From contig NZ_FOUY01000008.1 of assembly GCF_900115005.1 (NCBI RefSeq), positions 62,001 to 126,000 of the forward strand: a DNA stretch of 64,000 bases, read 5' to 3'. The notes beneath the pieces were generated by a model that ran no database searches, was not told where the DNA came from, and was given only the letters and a program-made list of their open reading frames with translations. Made by a program: the position numbers and the translations under genes. The DNA is from Pseudonocardia ammonioxydans. GTDB lineage: Bacteria; Actinomycetota; Actinomycetes; Mycobacteriales; Pseudonocardiaceae. Of this stretch, positions 10,848 through 19,667 are shown piece by piece; position 1 is the stretch's first letter, and every line of letters begins with the position of its first letter.

Positions 10848-11504
10848 ATGACCATCGTGGTGCTGGCCGAGGACGACGCGGCGATCGCCGAGCCGCTGTC
10901 CCGTGCGCTGCAGCGGGAGGGCTACGAGGTCGAGGTCGTCACCGACGGCGTCGGTGCCCTCGAGCGGGTCACCCGCGACCACGCCGACCTGCTGGTCCTC
11001 GACCTGGGCCTGCCCGGGATGGACGGTCTCGAGGTGTGCCGGCGGGTCCGGGCCACCCAGGCCGACCTGCCGGTGCTGATGCTGACCGCGCGCACCGACG
11101 AGGTCGACTTCGTCGTCGGCCTGGACGCCGGCGCCGACGACTACGTGTCCAAGCCGTTCCGGCTGGCCGAGCTGCTCGCCCGGGTCCGGGCGCTGCTGCG
11201 GCGGCGGACCCAGGACGTGGTCGAGGTCGGTGGGCTGCGTATGGAGCTCTCCGGCCGCCGGGTCCTGCTCGACGGCGAGGAGGTCACCCTGGCGAACAAG
11301 GAGTTCGAGCTGCTGCGGGTGCTGATGCTGCACGCCGGGCAGGTCGTGACCCGCGAGGAGATCCTGCACGCGGTGTGGGGCGACGCGGATATGAAGTCGT
11401 CGAAGACGCTGGACATGCACATGTCCTGGCTGCGCCGCAAGATCGGCGGCGAGAAGCGGATCGCCACCGTGCGCGGCGTCGGGTTCCGCTACAACGCCGA
11501 CTGA
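10848..11504 (+). CDS. OmpR/PhoB-type response regulator
   Basis: 218 residues: receiver domain 1-115 with the acidic pocket at AEDD, phospho-acceptor Asp52 in VLDLGLPG and the KPFR lysine, then a winged-helix DNA-binding domain (about 125-216) ending in TVRGVGFRYNAD. It precedes its likely sensor kinase by 48 bp. ATG 10848 matches the usual N-terminus and the -10 box just upstream. Target genes are unknown; it is not MtrA, which is elsewhere in the window. Confidence 0.92.
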   Translation: MTIVVLAEDDAAIAEPLSRALQREGYEVEVVTDGVGALERVTRDHADLLVLDLGLPGMDGLEVCRRVRATQADLPVLMLTARTDEVDFVVGLDAGADDYVSKPFRLAELLARVRALLRRRTQDVVEVGGLRMELSGRRVLLDGEEVTLANKEFELLRVLMLHAGQVVTREEILHAVWGDADMKSSKTLDMHMSWLRRKIGGEKRIATVRGVGFRYNAD

Positions 11505-11552
11505 CAGCACGCCGACCGCTCCGGCGCCGCCCGGGCAGGGCACCATCACCCC

Positions 11553-12827
11553 ATGCGCCGCCGGATCCTGGTCTCCACGCTGCTCACCGTCGCGGTGACC
11601 GCGTTGTTCCTCGGCGGCCCGCTCGCGCTGGCGACCTGGCAGCTCGTCGAGGACTTCACCCGCGCCGAGCTGACCCAGCGGCTCGAGCAGCTCACCGAGA
11701 ACCTGGAGGAGGCCGGGCCGCAGGGCCCGTCCACCGCGTTCGTGCAGGCGGCGATCCCGCCCAACAGCCGACTGACGATCGTGTCGCCGGGGGAGCCGGT
11801 CCGGGAGTACGGCCAGACCGACGTCGCCGACCCGGTCTCGGAGTCGCTGCCGTTCGGGCCCGGCGGGACGATCACGCTGTCCCAGCCGACGGCGGAGATG
11901 CGGTCGCAGCAGACCCAGGTCGTCGGCGTCGTCGTGCTGCTGGTGGGGTTCTCGGTGACGGTCGGGACCGGCGTGGCGATCTACACCGCGCGCCGGCTGT
12001 CCGACCCGCTGCGCGACCTCGCCGCGCGGGCCGCCCGGCTCGGCGCCGGCGACTTCCGCCGCTCACCGGCCCGCTACGACATCGCCGAGCTGGACCGGGT
12101 CTCGGAGGTGCTCGACTCGTCGGCGACCGCGCTGTCCCAGCTCCTGCAGCGCGAGCGTTCGCTGGTCGGTGACGTCTCGCACCAGCTGCGCAGCCGGATC
12201 ACCGCACTGCAGCTGCGGCTCGACGAGCTGTCCACCCACCCGGACCCGGACGCCCGCCGGGAGGCGCTCGCCGCGCTCGAGCAGACCGAGCGGCTCACCG
12301 GTGTCCTCGACGACCTGCTGGAGTCCGCCCGCGCCGCCCGCGCGGTCGGCGCCGAACCGGTGGACCTGGCCGAGGCGGTCGAGGAGGCGGCGGCGGAGTG
12401 GCGGGAACCGCTGACCGCGGCCGGCCGGTCGCTGCGGCTGCGGGTGCCCGACGGCATGCTGGCCCGGGTGACCGGCGCCCGGCTGCGGGAGGCGGTCGGG
12501 GCGCTGGTCGACAACGCCCTGCAGCACGGCGAGGGCACCGTGACGATCACCGCCCGCACCGGGGAGAACGCGTTGCAGGTCGAGGTGTCCGACGCCGGCC
12601 CGGGCGTCCCGGAGGAGCTGGTGCCGCACGTGTTCGACCGCGGGGTCTCCGCGCAGTCGTCCACCGGGCTGGGCCTGGCTCTGGCCCGCACGCTGATCGA
12701 GGCCGACGGCGGCCGGCTGGAGCTGTTCCGGGCCCGGCCGCCGGTGTTCCGGATGTACCTGCCGGCCGCGCGGACCGACGACGTCGCCGCCAGCACCCCG
12801 GCGGCCGACCGGGCCGGCCCCCGGTAG
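11553..12827 (+). CDS. Sensor histidine kinase (partner of the 10848-11504 regulator)
   Basis: 424 residues. Helix 1 (about 5-28), an extracellular loop of about 90 residues, helix 2 (about 122-144), HAMP, then a kinase core with phospho-acceptor His210 in VSHQLRSR, N-box DNALQHG, DAGPGVP (G1) and STGLGLALAR (G2). The H-box has Gln in place of the usual Glu after the histidine (SHQL rather than SHEL), a known variant in actinobacterial kinases. The signal sensed is unknown. Confidence 0.9.
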   Translation: MRRRILVSTLLTVAVTALFLGGPLALATWQLVEDFTRAELTQRLEQLTENLEEAGPQGPSTAFVQAAIPPNSRLTIVSPGEPVREYGQTDVADPVSESLPFGPGGTITLSQPTAEMRSQQTQVVGVVVLLVGFSVTVGTGVAIYTARRLSDPLRDLAARAARLGAGDFRRSPARYDIAELDRVSEVLDSSATALSQLLQRERSLVGDVSHQLRSRITALQLRLDELSTHPDPDARREALAALEQTERLTGVLDDLLESARAARAVGAEPVDLAEAVEEAAAEWREPLTAAGRSLRLRVPDGMLARVTGARLREAVGALVDNALQHGEGTVTITARTGENALQVEVSDAGPGVPEELVPHVFDRGVSAQSSTGLGLALARTLIEADGGRLELFRARPPVFRMYLPAARTDDVAASTPAADRAGPR

Positions 12828-12853
12828 GTCCACGGCAGGTCCGGCCCGCCCGG

Positions 12854-13513
12854 TCACCGCGCCGCGGCGACCCCGCTGCGGTAGGCCCACACGACCGTCT
12901 GCACCCGGTCCCGGGCGCCGATCTTGGCCATCGCCCGCCCGAGGTGGGACTTGACCGTGCTGGTCTCGACGACCAGCTCGGCGGCGATCTCGGCGTTGGA
13001 CAGGCCGCGGGCGAGCAGCTGCACGATCTCGGTCTCCCGCGGGGTGAGCGGGGTGTCCGGGTCGGGGGCCGGCTCGTCCGGCGCCGGGGCGCGGCGGGCG
13101 AACTCGGCGATCACCCGCCGGGTCACCGCGTGGTCGACCAGGCCGTGCCCCGCGGCCAGCCGGCGGACGGCGTGCACGAGGTCGTCGGGCTCGGTGTCCT
13201 TGAGCACGAAACCGCCGGCGCCGGCCTCCAGCGCCCCGAACACGTACTCGTCCAGGTCGAACGTGGTCACCACCAGGATCGCCGGGGCCGGACCCGGCCC
13301 GGCGACGATCTCGCGGGTGGCGGCCAGCCCGTTGCCGCCGGGCATCCGGACGTCCATGCACACCACGTCGGGGGCCAGCTCGCGGGCCAGCCGCACCGCC
13401 CCCGGCCCGTCCACCGCCTCGCCGACGACCTCGATGTCCCCGGCCAGCTCCAGGAACACCCGGAACCCGGCCCGCACGACCGACTGGTCGTCGGCCAGCA
13501 CCACCCTGATCAC
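12854..13513 (-). CDS. NarL/LuxR-type response regulator
   Basis: 219 residues. Receiver domain with DDQ pocket, Asp54 in CMDVRMPG and VLKD lysine; C-terminal LuxR helix-turn-helix with LTPRETEIVQLLARGLSNAEIA and VKSHLGRAMAKI. The start ATG overlaps the preceding kinase stop as ATGA. It converges with the other system's kinase with 26 bp between stops. Output genes are not evident from the window. Confidence 0.92.
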   Translation of the reverse strand: MIRVVLADDQSVVRAGFRVFLELAGDIEVVGEAVDGPGAVRLARELAPDVVCMDVRMPGGNGLAATREIVAGPGPAPAILVVTTFDLDEYVFGALEAGAGGFVLKDTEPDDLVHAVRRLAAGHGLVDHAVTRRVIAEFARRAPAPDEPAPDPDTPLTPRETEIVQLLARGLSNAEIAAELVVETSTVKSHLGRAMAKIGARDRVQTVVWAYRSGVAAAR

Positions 13514-14865
13514 GCCACGTCCTCCGTCCCGGTCGTGTCCGGTTCGACGGGCACGGCGAGCCGCACCAGCCAGCCGCCGTCCGCCGTCGGCCCGGCCGCG
13601 AACTCCGCACCCACCAGCTGGGCCCGCTCCCGCATCCCGATCAGTCCGTAGCCGCGCGCGGTGACCCCGGCCGGGACCGGGGCCTCGGCCGCCGGGTTCG
13701 CGATCTCGACCACGACCCGGCCGGGCGTGCCGGTCAGGGTGACCCGCACCGGGGCACCCGGCGCGTGGTCGCGGGCGTTGGCGAGCGCCTCCTGCACGAC
13801 CCGGTAGCAGGTGACGTCGGCGATCGGCGCCGGTGTCACCACGGGCCCGTGGCGTACCAGCTCGACCGGGGTGCCCAGCCCGCGGACCTCGGTGACCAGC
13901 CGGTCCAGCTCCGCCAGCCCGGGGACGGGAAGGTCGTCGTCCGGGCGGGAGCCGTGGGAGCTGTGGGACCCGCTGGACGCGCGGGACTCGTCACCGGGGT
14001 CGCGCAGCGTCCCGACGACCATCCGCAGGTCGCGCAGCGTCCGGCGGCCCTGCCGGCGCAGCGCCGCCGCGGTGGACCGGGCCCGCTCCGGGTCCCGGTC
14101 CACGAGCTGCTCGACCACGCCGGCCTGCACGACCATCCCGGACAGGTGGTGCGCGGCGATGTCGTGCAGCTCACGGGCCATCCGGGTGCGTTCGCGCCCG
14201 AGCGCGGCCGCGGCGCGGTCGCGCTGGGCGGCGATCACCTCGGCGGCCCGCACCCGGATCAGCTCGACGTAGCGCCGCCGGGTCGCGACGCCGGCCCCGA
14301 CGAACGCGGCCGCGACGAGCACCGCGACCCCGGAGACGATCTGCCCGGTCGTCTCCACGGCCGTGGACCCGGACCGGGTCGCCGCGACGAGCAGGCCCGC
14401 CGTCTCGATCAGCGCCGCGGACGCCACCACCTGCACGGTCCGCCGCCCCGGCAGCAGGGTCGCGCAGGTGTAGGCCGCGACGGCCGTCGCGGGGCCGCGC
14501 AGCACCGCCTCCAGCGGCAGCAGCAGCGCCAGGACCGCCTGCAGCGCGGCGACCAGCACCAGGCACACCCGCGGCGTGGTCCGGCGCAGGCCGAGCAGCA
14601 GCGACTGGAGCACCACCAGTGCGAACATCGCCGCGGTCAGGGCGCCGGTCGGCGGGAGCAGGTCGGCGAACCGGGGCTGCGCCGGGACCGACACCAGCAG
14701 CACCATCAGCCCCACCGTCAGCAGCGCGACGACGACGGCGAGGGCGATGTCGCGCCCGAGCGGGCCGGTCAGGCCCACGGCGGTCATCCGGCGGTCGAGC
14801 CACGCCGAGGCGCGGTCGGGCCGGTCCGGGAGCGCCAGGTCGGCGGGGGGCGGGTACGCGGGCAT
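13510..14865 (-). CDS. Sensor histidine kinase, HisKA_3 (NarX/DesK) type
   Basis: 451 residues. The N-terminal 190 residues form about six membrane helices with no extracellular domain. The dimerisation motif ERTRMARELHDIAAHHLSGMV puts the phospho-acceptor at His234. The ATPase domain shows the N-box EALANARDHAPG and the glycine segment GYGLIGMRERA. A Ser/Asp-rich insertion (about 283-305) separates the two. Coupled to the downstream LuxR-type regulator. Such kinases with only membrane helices often sense envelope or membrane state (family knowledge); the signal here is unknown. Confidence 0.92.
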   Translation of the reverse strand: MPAYPPPADLALPDRPDRASAWLDRRMTAVGLTGPLGRDIALAVVVALLTVGLMVLLVSVPAQPRFADLLPPTGALTAAMFALVVLQSLLLGLRRTTPRVCLVLVAALQAVLALLLPLEAVLRGPATAVAAYTCATLLPGRRTVQVVASAALIETAGLLVAATRSGSTAVETTGQIVSGVAVLVAAAFVGAGVATRRRYVELIRVRAAEVIAAQRDRAAAALGRERTRMARELHDIAAHHLSGMVVQAGVVEQLVDRDPERARSTAAALRRQGRRTLRDLRMVVGTLRDPGDESRASSGSHSSHGSRPDDDLPVPGLAELDRLVTEVRGLGTPVELVRHGPVVTPAPIADVTCYRVVQEALANARDHAPGAPVRVTLTGTPGRVVVEIANPAAEAPVPAGVTARGYGLIGMRERAQLVGAEFAAGPTADGGWLVRLAVPVEPDTTGTEDVA

Positions 14866-14908
14866 CGCTCTCCGATCGGGACGGGATGATCGTAGGGCCG
14901 GGGTGGAG

Positions 14909-14950
14909 GCGGCGGGTCAGTAGCGGCGGGTCAGTAGCGGCGGGTCAGTA
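14909..14950. repeat. 14-bp perfect tandem repeat x3 over the serine hydrolase stop codon
   Basis: GCGGCGGGTCAGTA occurs three times head to tail (14909-14922, 14923-14936, 14937-14950). The minus-strand stop codon of the serine hydrolase (14947-14945) is inside the third copy; the other two lie just downstream. Confidence 0.95.
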
Positions 14951-16996
14951 GCTGACGTCGAGCGACAGCAGCCCGAACGCGACCGCGACCCAGGTGGTGC
15001 CGGCCAGCCCCAGCAGCATCAGCACCCGTCCCGCGATGCGGGAACGGCCGATCCCGCCACGGACCCCGGTCACGAGCGCGACCACCGCCGCGAGCAGCCC
15101 GCCGACCGAGAACCACTGCAGCGCCTGCAGCGTGTGCAGCGCGGCCGCGGGGACGTCGGTGAGCCCGAGGATCGCGCCGATCACCGCGGACCATCCGGCG
15201 AGCGCGACCAGCGCGCACGCCGCCGCGGTCCGGGTCAGCCACTGCGCGGTGCGGTCGAGCGGCCCCGGCGACACCGGGGCGGCCGCGGCGTACCGGCGCC
15301 GGGCCAGCGCATCGACCGGCACGGCCAGCAGCCCGGCGAGCAGCAGCACCACCGCCGCGGCGAGCACCGGCAGCACGACCGCCGAGTCCCGGGCCGGTGA
15401 CACCCGGAGCAGGGTCGACGCGGGGTCGGTGCCGAGCGCGGTGACGGTCCCGCCGTCGGTCCGGGTGGTGATCCGGCCGGTGCCGCCGATCTGCTGCCAC
15501 ACCCCGGGACGGGACTCCCGGTAGAACTCCGTGGGTGCGACCCCGCCCACGCCCGGGGAGACCGCCAGCGTGCCGTCCGGCCGGTCGGTCACCGTGACCT
15601 GCCCGACCAGGTTGACCACCTCCAGGAACGTGGAGAACGGCGCGCGGGCGCTCTCGTAACGGCCGGCGACGGCGGCGGCCCGCCCGGCCGGGTCCGGGTC
15701 GACGGCGTCCGGGGCAGTGGCGTCCGGCGTAGCGGCATCCGGGTCGGCGGCGTCCGGGTCGGCGGCCTCCGGGGCGGCGGCGGGCACGGGCTGCGGCGTG
15801 CCCGGGACGTAGCGGTCCACGACGCCGTGCACCACCGAGCGGGTCAGCTGCAGGAAGTCCTGGGTCCCTGCGCCGCTGCCGTTGGCGGTCACGAACACCC
15901 CGAGCCGCTGGTCCGGCACGAGCTGCAGGTGGGAGTGGAAGGAGCGGGTGTCCCCGCCGTGCCCGCGGATCTCGTGGCCGTTGCGGTCCTCCTCGAACAG
16001 CCCCAGCCCCATCCGGGGCCCGGCCGCCAGCTCACCGAGGCTGTCCGGCCCCAGCGCGGGGGCGCGCATCAGCGCCACGGTCTCCGGTGCGAGCAGCCGG
16101 GGCCCGGTCCCGAGCAGCGCGGAGGCGAGGCGGGCCAGGTCGGTGGCCGGCGCGGACAGCGAACCCGCCGGGGCGGGCTGCACGACCTCGAACGGCTGGG
16201 CCGGGCCGCCGGCGGTGGCGAACCCGTCCGCCATCCGGCCCGCCAGCGGTTCCGGCAGCGGCTGGGCGAACGTCGACGACGTCATCCCGGCCCGGTCCAG
16301 CACCGCACGCTGCACGTACCGCTCGAACGGCTCCCCGGTGACCCGCTCGACGACGTAGCCGGCCAGCCCGTAGCCGTAGTTGGAGTAGGCGGGTGTGGTG
16401 CCCGGCGCGAACACCTGCTCGGGCGGGTCGGTCGCCAGGGTCTCCCGCAGCGGAGCCGGGTCGCCGGTGCCCAGCACCCCGCGGATCCGCTCCTCGAACC
16501 CGGCGGTGTGGCTGAGCAGGTGCCGCATCGTGACCGGCGGGTCGAACCGCAGCGGCAGCGGGAAGTCCAGGTAACCCCGGACGTCGGCGTCGAGGTCGAT
16601 GCGGCCCTGCTCGACCTGCTGCAGCACCGCGACCGCGGTCGCGACCTTGGACACCGACCCGGTCCGGAACAGCGTGTCCGCCGCGTCGACCGGCCGGGCC
16701 GGCTCGCCCGTCGCGGGGTCACCGGCGGTCGCGACGCCGTAGCCACGGGCGGCGATCACCTGCCCGTCCCGGACGACGGAGACCGCCGCCCCCGGGATCC
16801 CGGTGCGGTCCAGCATGGCCGGGACCAGGCCGTCCAGCCAGGTGGTGACGTCGGCCGGGGTGAGCGGCGCGGTCGCGGCCGGTGGCGGTGGCTGGGGAGG
16901 TGGCGCGGCCGGGCCTGCGGCGCACCCGGCCACGGTGAGGGCCACGGCGGCGCAGAGGGCGACGGCGAACAGCCGCCGCGGTCGGGAGAACGTCAT
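14945..16996 (-). CDS. Lipoprotein serine hydrolase (beta-lactamase/class C PBP-like) with C-terminal membrane helices
   Basis: 683 residues. The start ATG 16996 gives a lipoprotein signal with lipobox LTVAGC and Cys25. The catalytic domain (about 45-400) has S114-V-S-K117, the YSNYGYG motif and a later HGGDTRSFHS segment. After a linker of about five PDA-type 5-residue repeats (15-bp DNA period, near 15690-15780) comes a beta domain and four C-terminal membrane helices (from about 535). The layout matches secreted beta-lactamase-family esterases/peptidases of unknown substrate; resistance to beta-lactams is not implied. An earlier start at 17032 would spoil the signal peptide. Confidence 0.85.
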   Translation of the reverse strand: MTFSRPRRLFAVALCAAVALTVAGCAAGPAAPPPQPPPPAATAPLTPADVTTWLDGLVPAMLDRTGIPGAAVSVVRDGQVIAARGYGVATAGDPATGEPARPVDAADTLFRTGSVSKVATAVAVLQQVEQGRIDLDADVRGYLDFPLPLRFDPPVTMRHLLSHTAGFEERIRGVLGTGDPAPLRETLATDPPEQVFAPGTTPAYSNYGYGLAGYVVERVTGEPFERYVQRAVLDRAGMTSSTFAQPLPEPLAGRMADGFATAGGPAQPFEVVQPAPAGSLSAPATDLARLASALLGTGPRLLAPETVALMRAPALGPDSLGELAAGPRMGLGLFEEDRNGHEIRGHGGDTRSFHSHLQLVPDQRLGVFVTANGSGAGTQDFLQLTRSVVHGVVDRYVPGTPQPVPAAAPEAADPDAADPDAATPDATAPDAVDPDPAGRAAAVAGRYESARAPFSTFLEVVNLVGQVTVTDRPDGTLAVSPGVGGVAPTEFYRESRPGVWQQIGGTGRITTRTDGGTVTALGTDPASTLLRVSPARDSAVVLPVLAAAVVLLLAGLLAVPVDALARRRYAAAAPVSPGPLDRTAQWLTRTAAACALVALAGWSAVIGAILGLTDVPAAALHTLQALQWFSVGGLLAAVVALVTGVRGGIGRSRIAGRVLMLLGLAGTTWVAVAFGLLSLDVSY

Positions 16997-17089
16997 GCAC
17001 CGAGCGTGGCCGGTCACCGGGTGCCGGCACATCGAGCGCGCGACGGCAGTTGCGCCTACGACCTCCGGAGGAGGCCGGGCGGTGATCTC

Positions 17090-17599
17090 CTACGCGGGTG
17101 GTGGCTGCCGGCGCACGAACTGGTCGGGCCAGACGAAGCGGCGGAACGCCCACCAACGGAACGCCATCCCGGCCAGCGTCCCCACGATCTGCCCGGCGAC
17201 GAAGTCCGAGAACTCCTGGGTGACCAGCGAGACGAACGGCTCCTGCAGCTCGAAGACGTACCGGGAGACCCACAGTGGAGCCGAGTAGACGGCGACCCCG
17301 ATCCCGCTGATCAGGAAGAACAGCGCGGCCTCGTGGTGGCGCTCGCGCCCGCCGCGGGTGCGGAACGACCACTCCCGGTTGAGCACGTAGGAGACCATCG
17401 TCGCCACCAGCACCGCGATCACCTTGGCGGTCACCGGCTTGGTGTCGAGGACGAAGACCTTCAGCAGCAGGAACACCACGGTGTCGATCACCCACGTGGT
17501 GCCGCCGACCATCAGGAACTTGATCAGCTCACGGTGCTGGATGGCCTTGTCGCGGTACGGCTGGGGGATTCGCGCGAGCGTCGCCTCCACCACCGTCAC
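17090..17599 (-). CDS. GtrA-like membrane protein
   Basis: 169 residues with four membrane helices and the GtrA signature: ELIKFLMVGGTTWVIDTVVFLLL at helix 1, NREWSFR after helix 2, and a C-terminal FRWWAFRRFVWP. GtrA-type proteins help move polyprenyl-linked sugars across the membrane or act with glycosyltransferases. It sits divergent from purK as in M. tuberculosis (Rv3277). Which glycan it serves is not shown by the local genes; the rhamnosyl-linker and mannose genes are 12 kb away. Confidence 0.85.
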   Translation of the reverse strand: MTVVEATLARIPQPYRDKAIQHRELIKFLMVGGTTWVIDTVVFLLLKVFVLDTKPVTAKVIAVLVATMVSYVLNREWSFRTRGGRERHHEAALFFLISGIGVAVYSAPLWVSRYVFELQEPFVSLVTQEFSDFVAGQIVGTLAGMAFRWWAFRRFVWPDQFVRRQPPPA

Positions 17600-17633
17600 G
17601 CGATCGATCGTGCCAGATTAGGCTTCCCGTCCT

Positions 17634-18851
17634 GTGGAGAGGGTTGAGACGTCGAACAGCGGTATGCCGGTCGTCGGCATGGTCGGCGGGGGCCAGCTCG
17701 CCCGGATGACGGCGCAGGCCGCCGTCGCGCTCGGGCAGACGCTGCGGGTGCTCGCTGCCTCCGATGCCGACCCGGCCGCGCAGGTGACCCCGGACGTCGT
17801 CGTCGGCGACCCGGACGACGGTGCGGCGCTGCGCAGGCTCGCGACCGGTTGCTCGGCGGTCACCTTCGACCACGAGGGTGTGCCGCAGGAGGTGCTCGGC
17901 CCGCTGGCCGAGGCGGGGATCCCGCTGCGGCCGTCGCCGCAGGCCCTGGTGCACGCCCAGGACAAGCTGGTGATGCGCCGGCGGCTCGCGGGGATGGGGC
18001 TGCCGGTCCCGGCGTTCGCGGCGGTGTCCGCACCGTCGGACGTGAGCGCCTTCGGCGCGGCGGAGGGCTGGCCGGTCGTGCTCAAGGCGATCCGCGGGGG
18101 CTACGACGGCCGCGGCGTCTGGTTCCTGCCCGGGCCGGACGACGCGCTCGTCGCGGACCTGCTGGAGCGCGGCACCCCGCTGATGGTCGAGACCGCGGTG
18201 CCGATGACCCGCGAGCTCGCCGCGAGCGTCGCCCGGTCCCCGTTCGGGCAGGCCGCGGCCTGGCCGGTGGTGGAGACCCTGCAGGTCGACGGCCAGTGCG
18301 CGCGGGTCACCGCCCCCGCGCCCGGCCTGTCCCCGGACGCGGCCGGGCGGGTGCAGGAGCTCGCGCTGCGGATCGCCGAGGAGCTCGGCGTCGTCGGGCT
18401 GATGACCGTCGAGCTGTTCGAGACGACCGCCGGCGAGGTGGTGGTCAACGAGCTCGCGATGCGCCCGCACAACTCCGGGCACTGGACGATCGAGGGCTCG
18501 GTCACCTCGCAGTTCGAGCAGCACCTGCGGGCCGTGCTCGACTACCCGCTCGGTTCCACCGCCCCGGTCGCGCCGGTGGCGGTCATGGCCAACGTCCTCG
18601 GCGCCGCCGAGGAGCCCGCGATGTCGATGGACGAGCGGCTGCACCACTGCTTCGCCCGCTTCCCGGAGGCGAAGGTGCACCTCTACGCCAAGGCCGGCCG
18701 ACCGGCACGCAAGATCGGTCACGTGACCGTGCTGGGCTCCACCGAGCAGGACGTGCGGGAGCGGGCCGAGCTGGCCGCGACCTGGCTGGCCACGGCGACC
18801 TGGGCCGACGGCTGGTCGGCGCACGCGGACGACCCCCGAAAGGACTCCTGA
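17634..18851 (+). CDS. purK: 5-(carboxyamino)imidazole ribonucleotide synthase
   Basis: 405 residues, ATP-grasp enzyme that carboxylates AIR with ATP and bicarbonate in purine synthesis. [22 protein letters not shown] begins the N-domain; [16 protein letters not shown] is the ATP-grasp loop, and [32 protein letters not shown] is diagnostic for PurK. GTG 17634 has TAGGCT (17619-17624) in the right place for a short or absent leader. It overlaps purE by one base (TGATG). Confidence 0.94.
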   Translation: MERVETSNSGMPVVGMVGGGQLARMTAQAAVALGQTLRVLAASDADPAAQVTPDVVVGDPDDGAALRRLATGCSAVTFDHEGVPQEVLGPLAEAGIPLRPSPQALVHAQDKLVMRRRLAGMGLPVPAFAAVSAPSDVSAFGAAEGWPVVLKAIRGGYDGRGVWFLPGPDDALVADLLERGTPLMVETAVPMTRELAASVARSPFGQAAAWPVVETLQVDGQCARVTAPAPGLSPDAAGRVQELALRIAEELGVVGLMTVELFETTAGEVVVNELAMRPHNSGHWTIEGSVTSQFEQHLRAVLDYPLGSTAPVAPVAVMANVLGAAEEPAMSMDERLHHCFARFPEAKVHLYAKAGRPARKIGHVTVLGSTEQDVRERAELAATWLATATWADGWSAHADDPRKDS

Positions 18852-19375
18852 TGGCCGGTCCCACCACCTCCGGCGCCCCGCGGGTGGGCGTGATCATGGG
18901 CAGCGACTCGGACTGGCCGGTGATGAGCGCCGCCGGCGCCGCGCTCGACGAGTTCGGGCTCCCGTGGGAGGTCGGCGTCTACTCGGCGCACCGGACCCCG
19001 CAGCGGATGCTCGACTACGCCGCCTCCGCCGCCGACCGCGGCCTGCAGGCGATCATCGCCGGGGCCGGTGGCGCCGCGCACCTGCCCGGCATGGTCGCCG
19101 CGGCGACCCCGCTGCCGGTGATCGGCGTGCCGGTGCCGCTGAAGAACCTCGACGGCCTCGACTCGCTGCTGTCGATCGTGCAGATGCCGGCCGGGGTGCC
19201 GGTCGCGACCGTCGCGGTCGGCAACGCCCGCAACGCCGGACTGCTCGCGGTGCGGATCCTCGGCGCCGGGGACCAGGCCGTGCGTGCCGCCATGGTCGAG
19301 TTCCAGGCCGACCTGGAACGGTCGGTGCTGGACAAGGACGCCGCACTGCGGGCGACCGCCCGCGGCGAGGGCTGA
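18851..19375 (+). CDS. purE: N5-CAIR mutase
   Basis: 174 residues. Class I PurE moves the carboxylate of N5-CAIR to carbon, the step after PurK. The substrate-binding [10 protein letters not shown], the catalytic histidine region [11 protein letters not shown], and [15 protein letters not shown] are all present. The start ATG shares one base with the purK stop, which couples the pair. A small independent transcript with a mini-ORF follows 70 bp downstream. Confidence 0.95.
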   Translation: MAGPTTSGAPRVGVIMGSDSDWPVMSAAGAALDEFGLPWEVGVYSAHRTPQRMLDYAASAADRGLQAIIAGAGGAAHLPGMVAAATPLPVIGVPVPLKNLDGLDSLLSIVQMPAGVPVATVAVGNARNAGLLAVRILGAGDQAVRAAMVEFQADLERSVLDKDAALRATARGEG

Positions 19376-19408
19376 GAATTCTCCTGGCGTCGCCGCCGAT
19401 CTCGTGCG

Positions 19409-19414
19409 TACGGT
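19409..19414 (+). promoter_or_regulatory. Possible -10 box of the mini-ORF transcript
   Basis: TACGGT lies 33 bp before the mini-ORF start, giving a predicted start site near 19421 just ahead of the long Shine-Dalgarno. No good -35 is visible. Confidence 0.4.
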
Positions 19415-19420
19415 GTTGCT

Positions 19421-19640
19421 ACACGGGAAAGGAGGTGGTCCAGCAGATGAGCTACAGGACACGTGAGGTGGCCGTCAGCTAGCACCACGTTCTGCCGGGC
19501 GGGGCGAACCCGCCCGGAGAGACGGTCGTGGAAGCCGGTAGTGGTGCCGGCGAGTTCCAGACGGTCCACCCGTGATCCCCGGGCCCGAACCCTTGTCCGG
19601 TTCGGCGTGCGCACCCCGGTGCGGCCCGGGGATCACGCAT
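19421..19640 (+). ncRNA. Structured short transcript carrying a mini-ORF (candidate)
   Basis: Between convergent purE and the TetR gene. After the mini-ORF come several perfect stems. A 9-bp stem 19495-19503/19509-19517 has a GCGAA loop and sits inside CCACG/CGTGG (19485-19489/19527-19531). GCCGG/CCGGC (19534-19538/19547-19551) follows. Then a 14-bp stem 19572-19585/19623-19636 encloses two hairpins (19586-19590/19600-19604 and 19611-19615/19618-19622), a three-way junction that could also be the terminator for both flanking genes. No known RNA family is recognised. Extent is inferred from the promoter guess and the last stem. Confidence 0.5.
19447..19482 (+). CDS. 11-residue mini-ORF with exceptional ribosome binding site
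   Basis: ATG to TAG gives MSYRTREVAVS. The Shine-Dalgarno AAAGGAGGTGGTCC (19428-19441) can pair over 14 nt with the 3' end of 16S rRNA (family-wide sequence GGAUCACCUCCUUU) with one G-U pair, far more than any other gene here. Such a perfect initiation site for 11 codons suggests the act of translation or the peptide is the point, as in leader peptides, although no gene follows on this strand for 950 bp. It could instead be a fortuitous reading frame. The function is unknown. Confidence 0.5.
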   Translation: MSYRTREVAVS

Positions 19641-19667
19641 GTCCGGAGCAGTCAGCCGGTGGAGCCG

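Noticed and set aside
19426..19444. Fragment of a 16S rRNA gene on the opposite strand
   Set aside because: The match to the complement of the 16S 3' end is limited to about 17 bases and is followed by a start codon; no other rRNA sequence is present.
19572..19636. tRNA-like cloverleaf
   Set aside because: Stem lengths (14, 5, 5 bp) and missing T-loop and CCA sequence exclude a tRNA.
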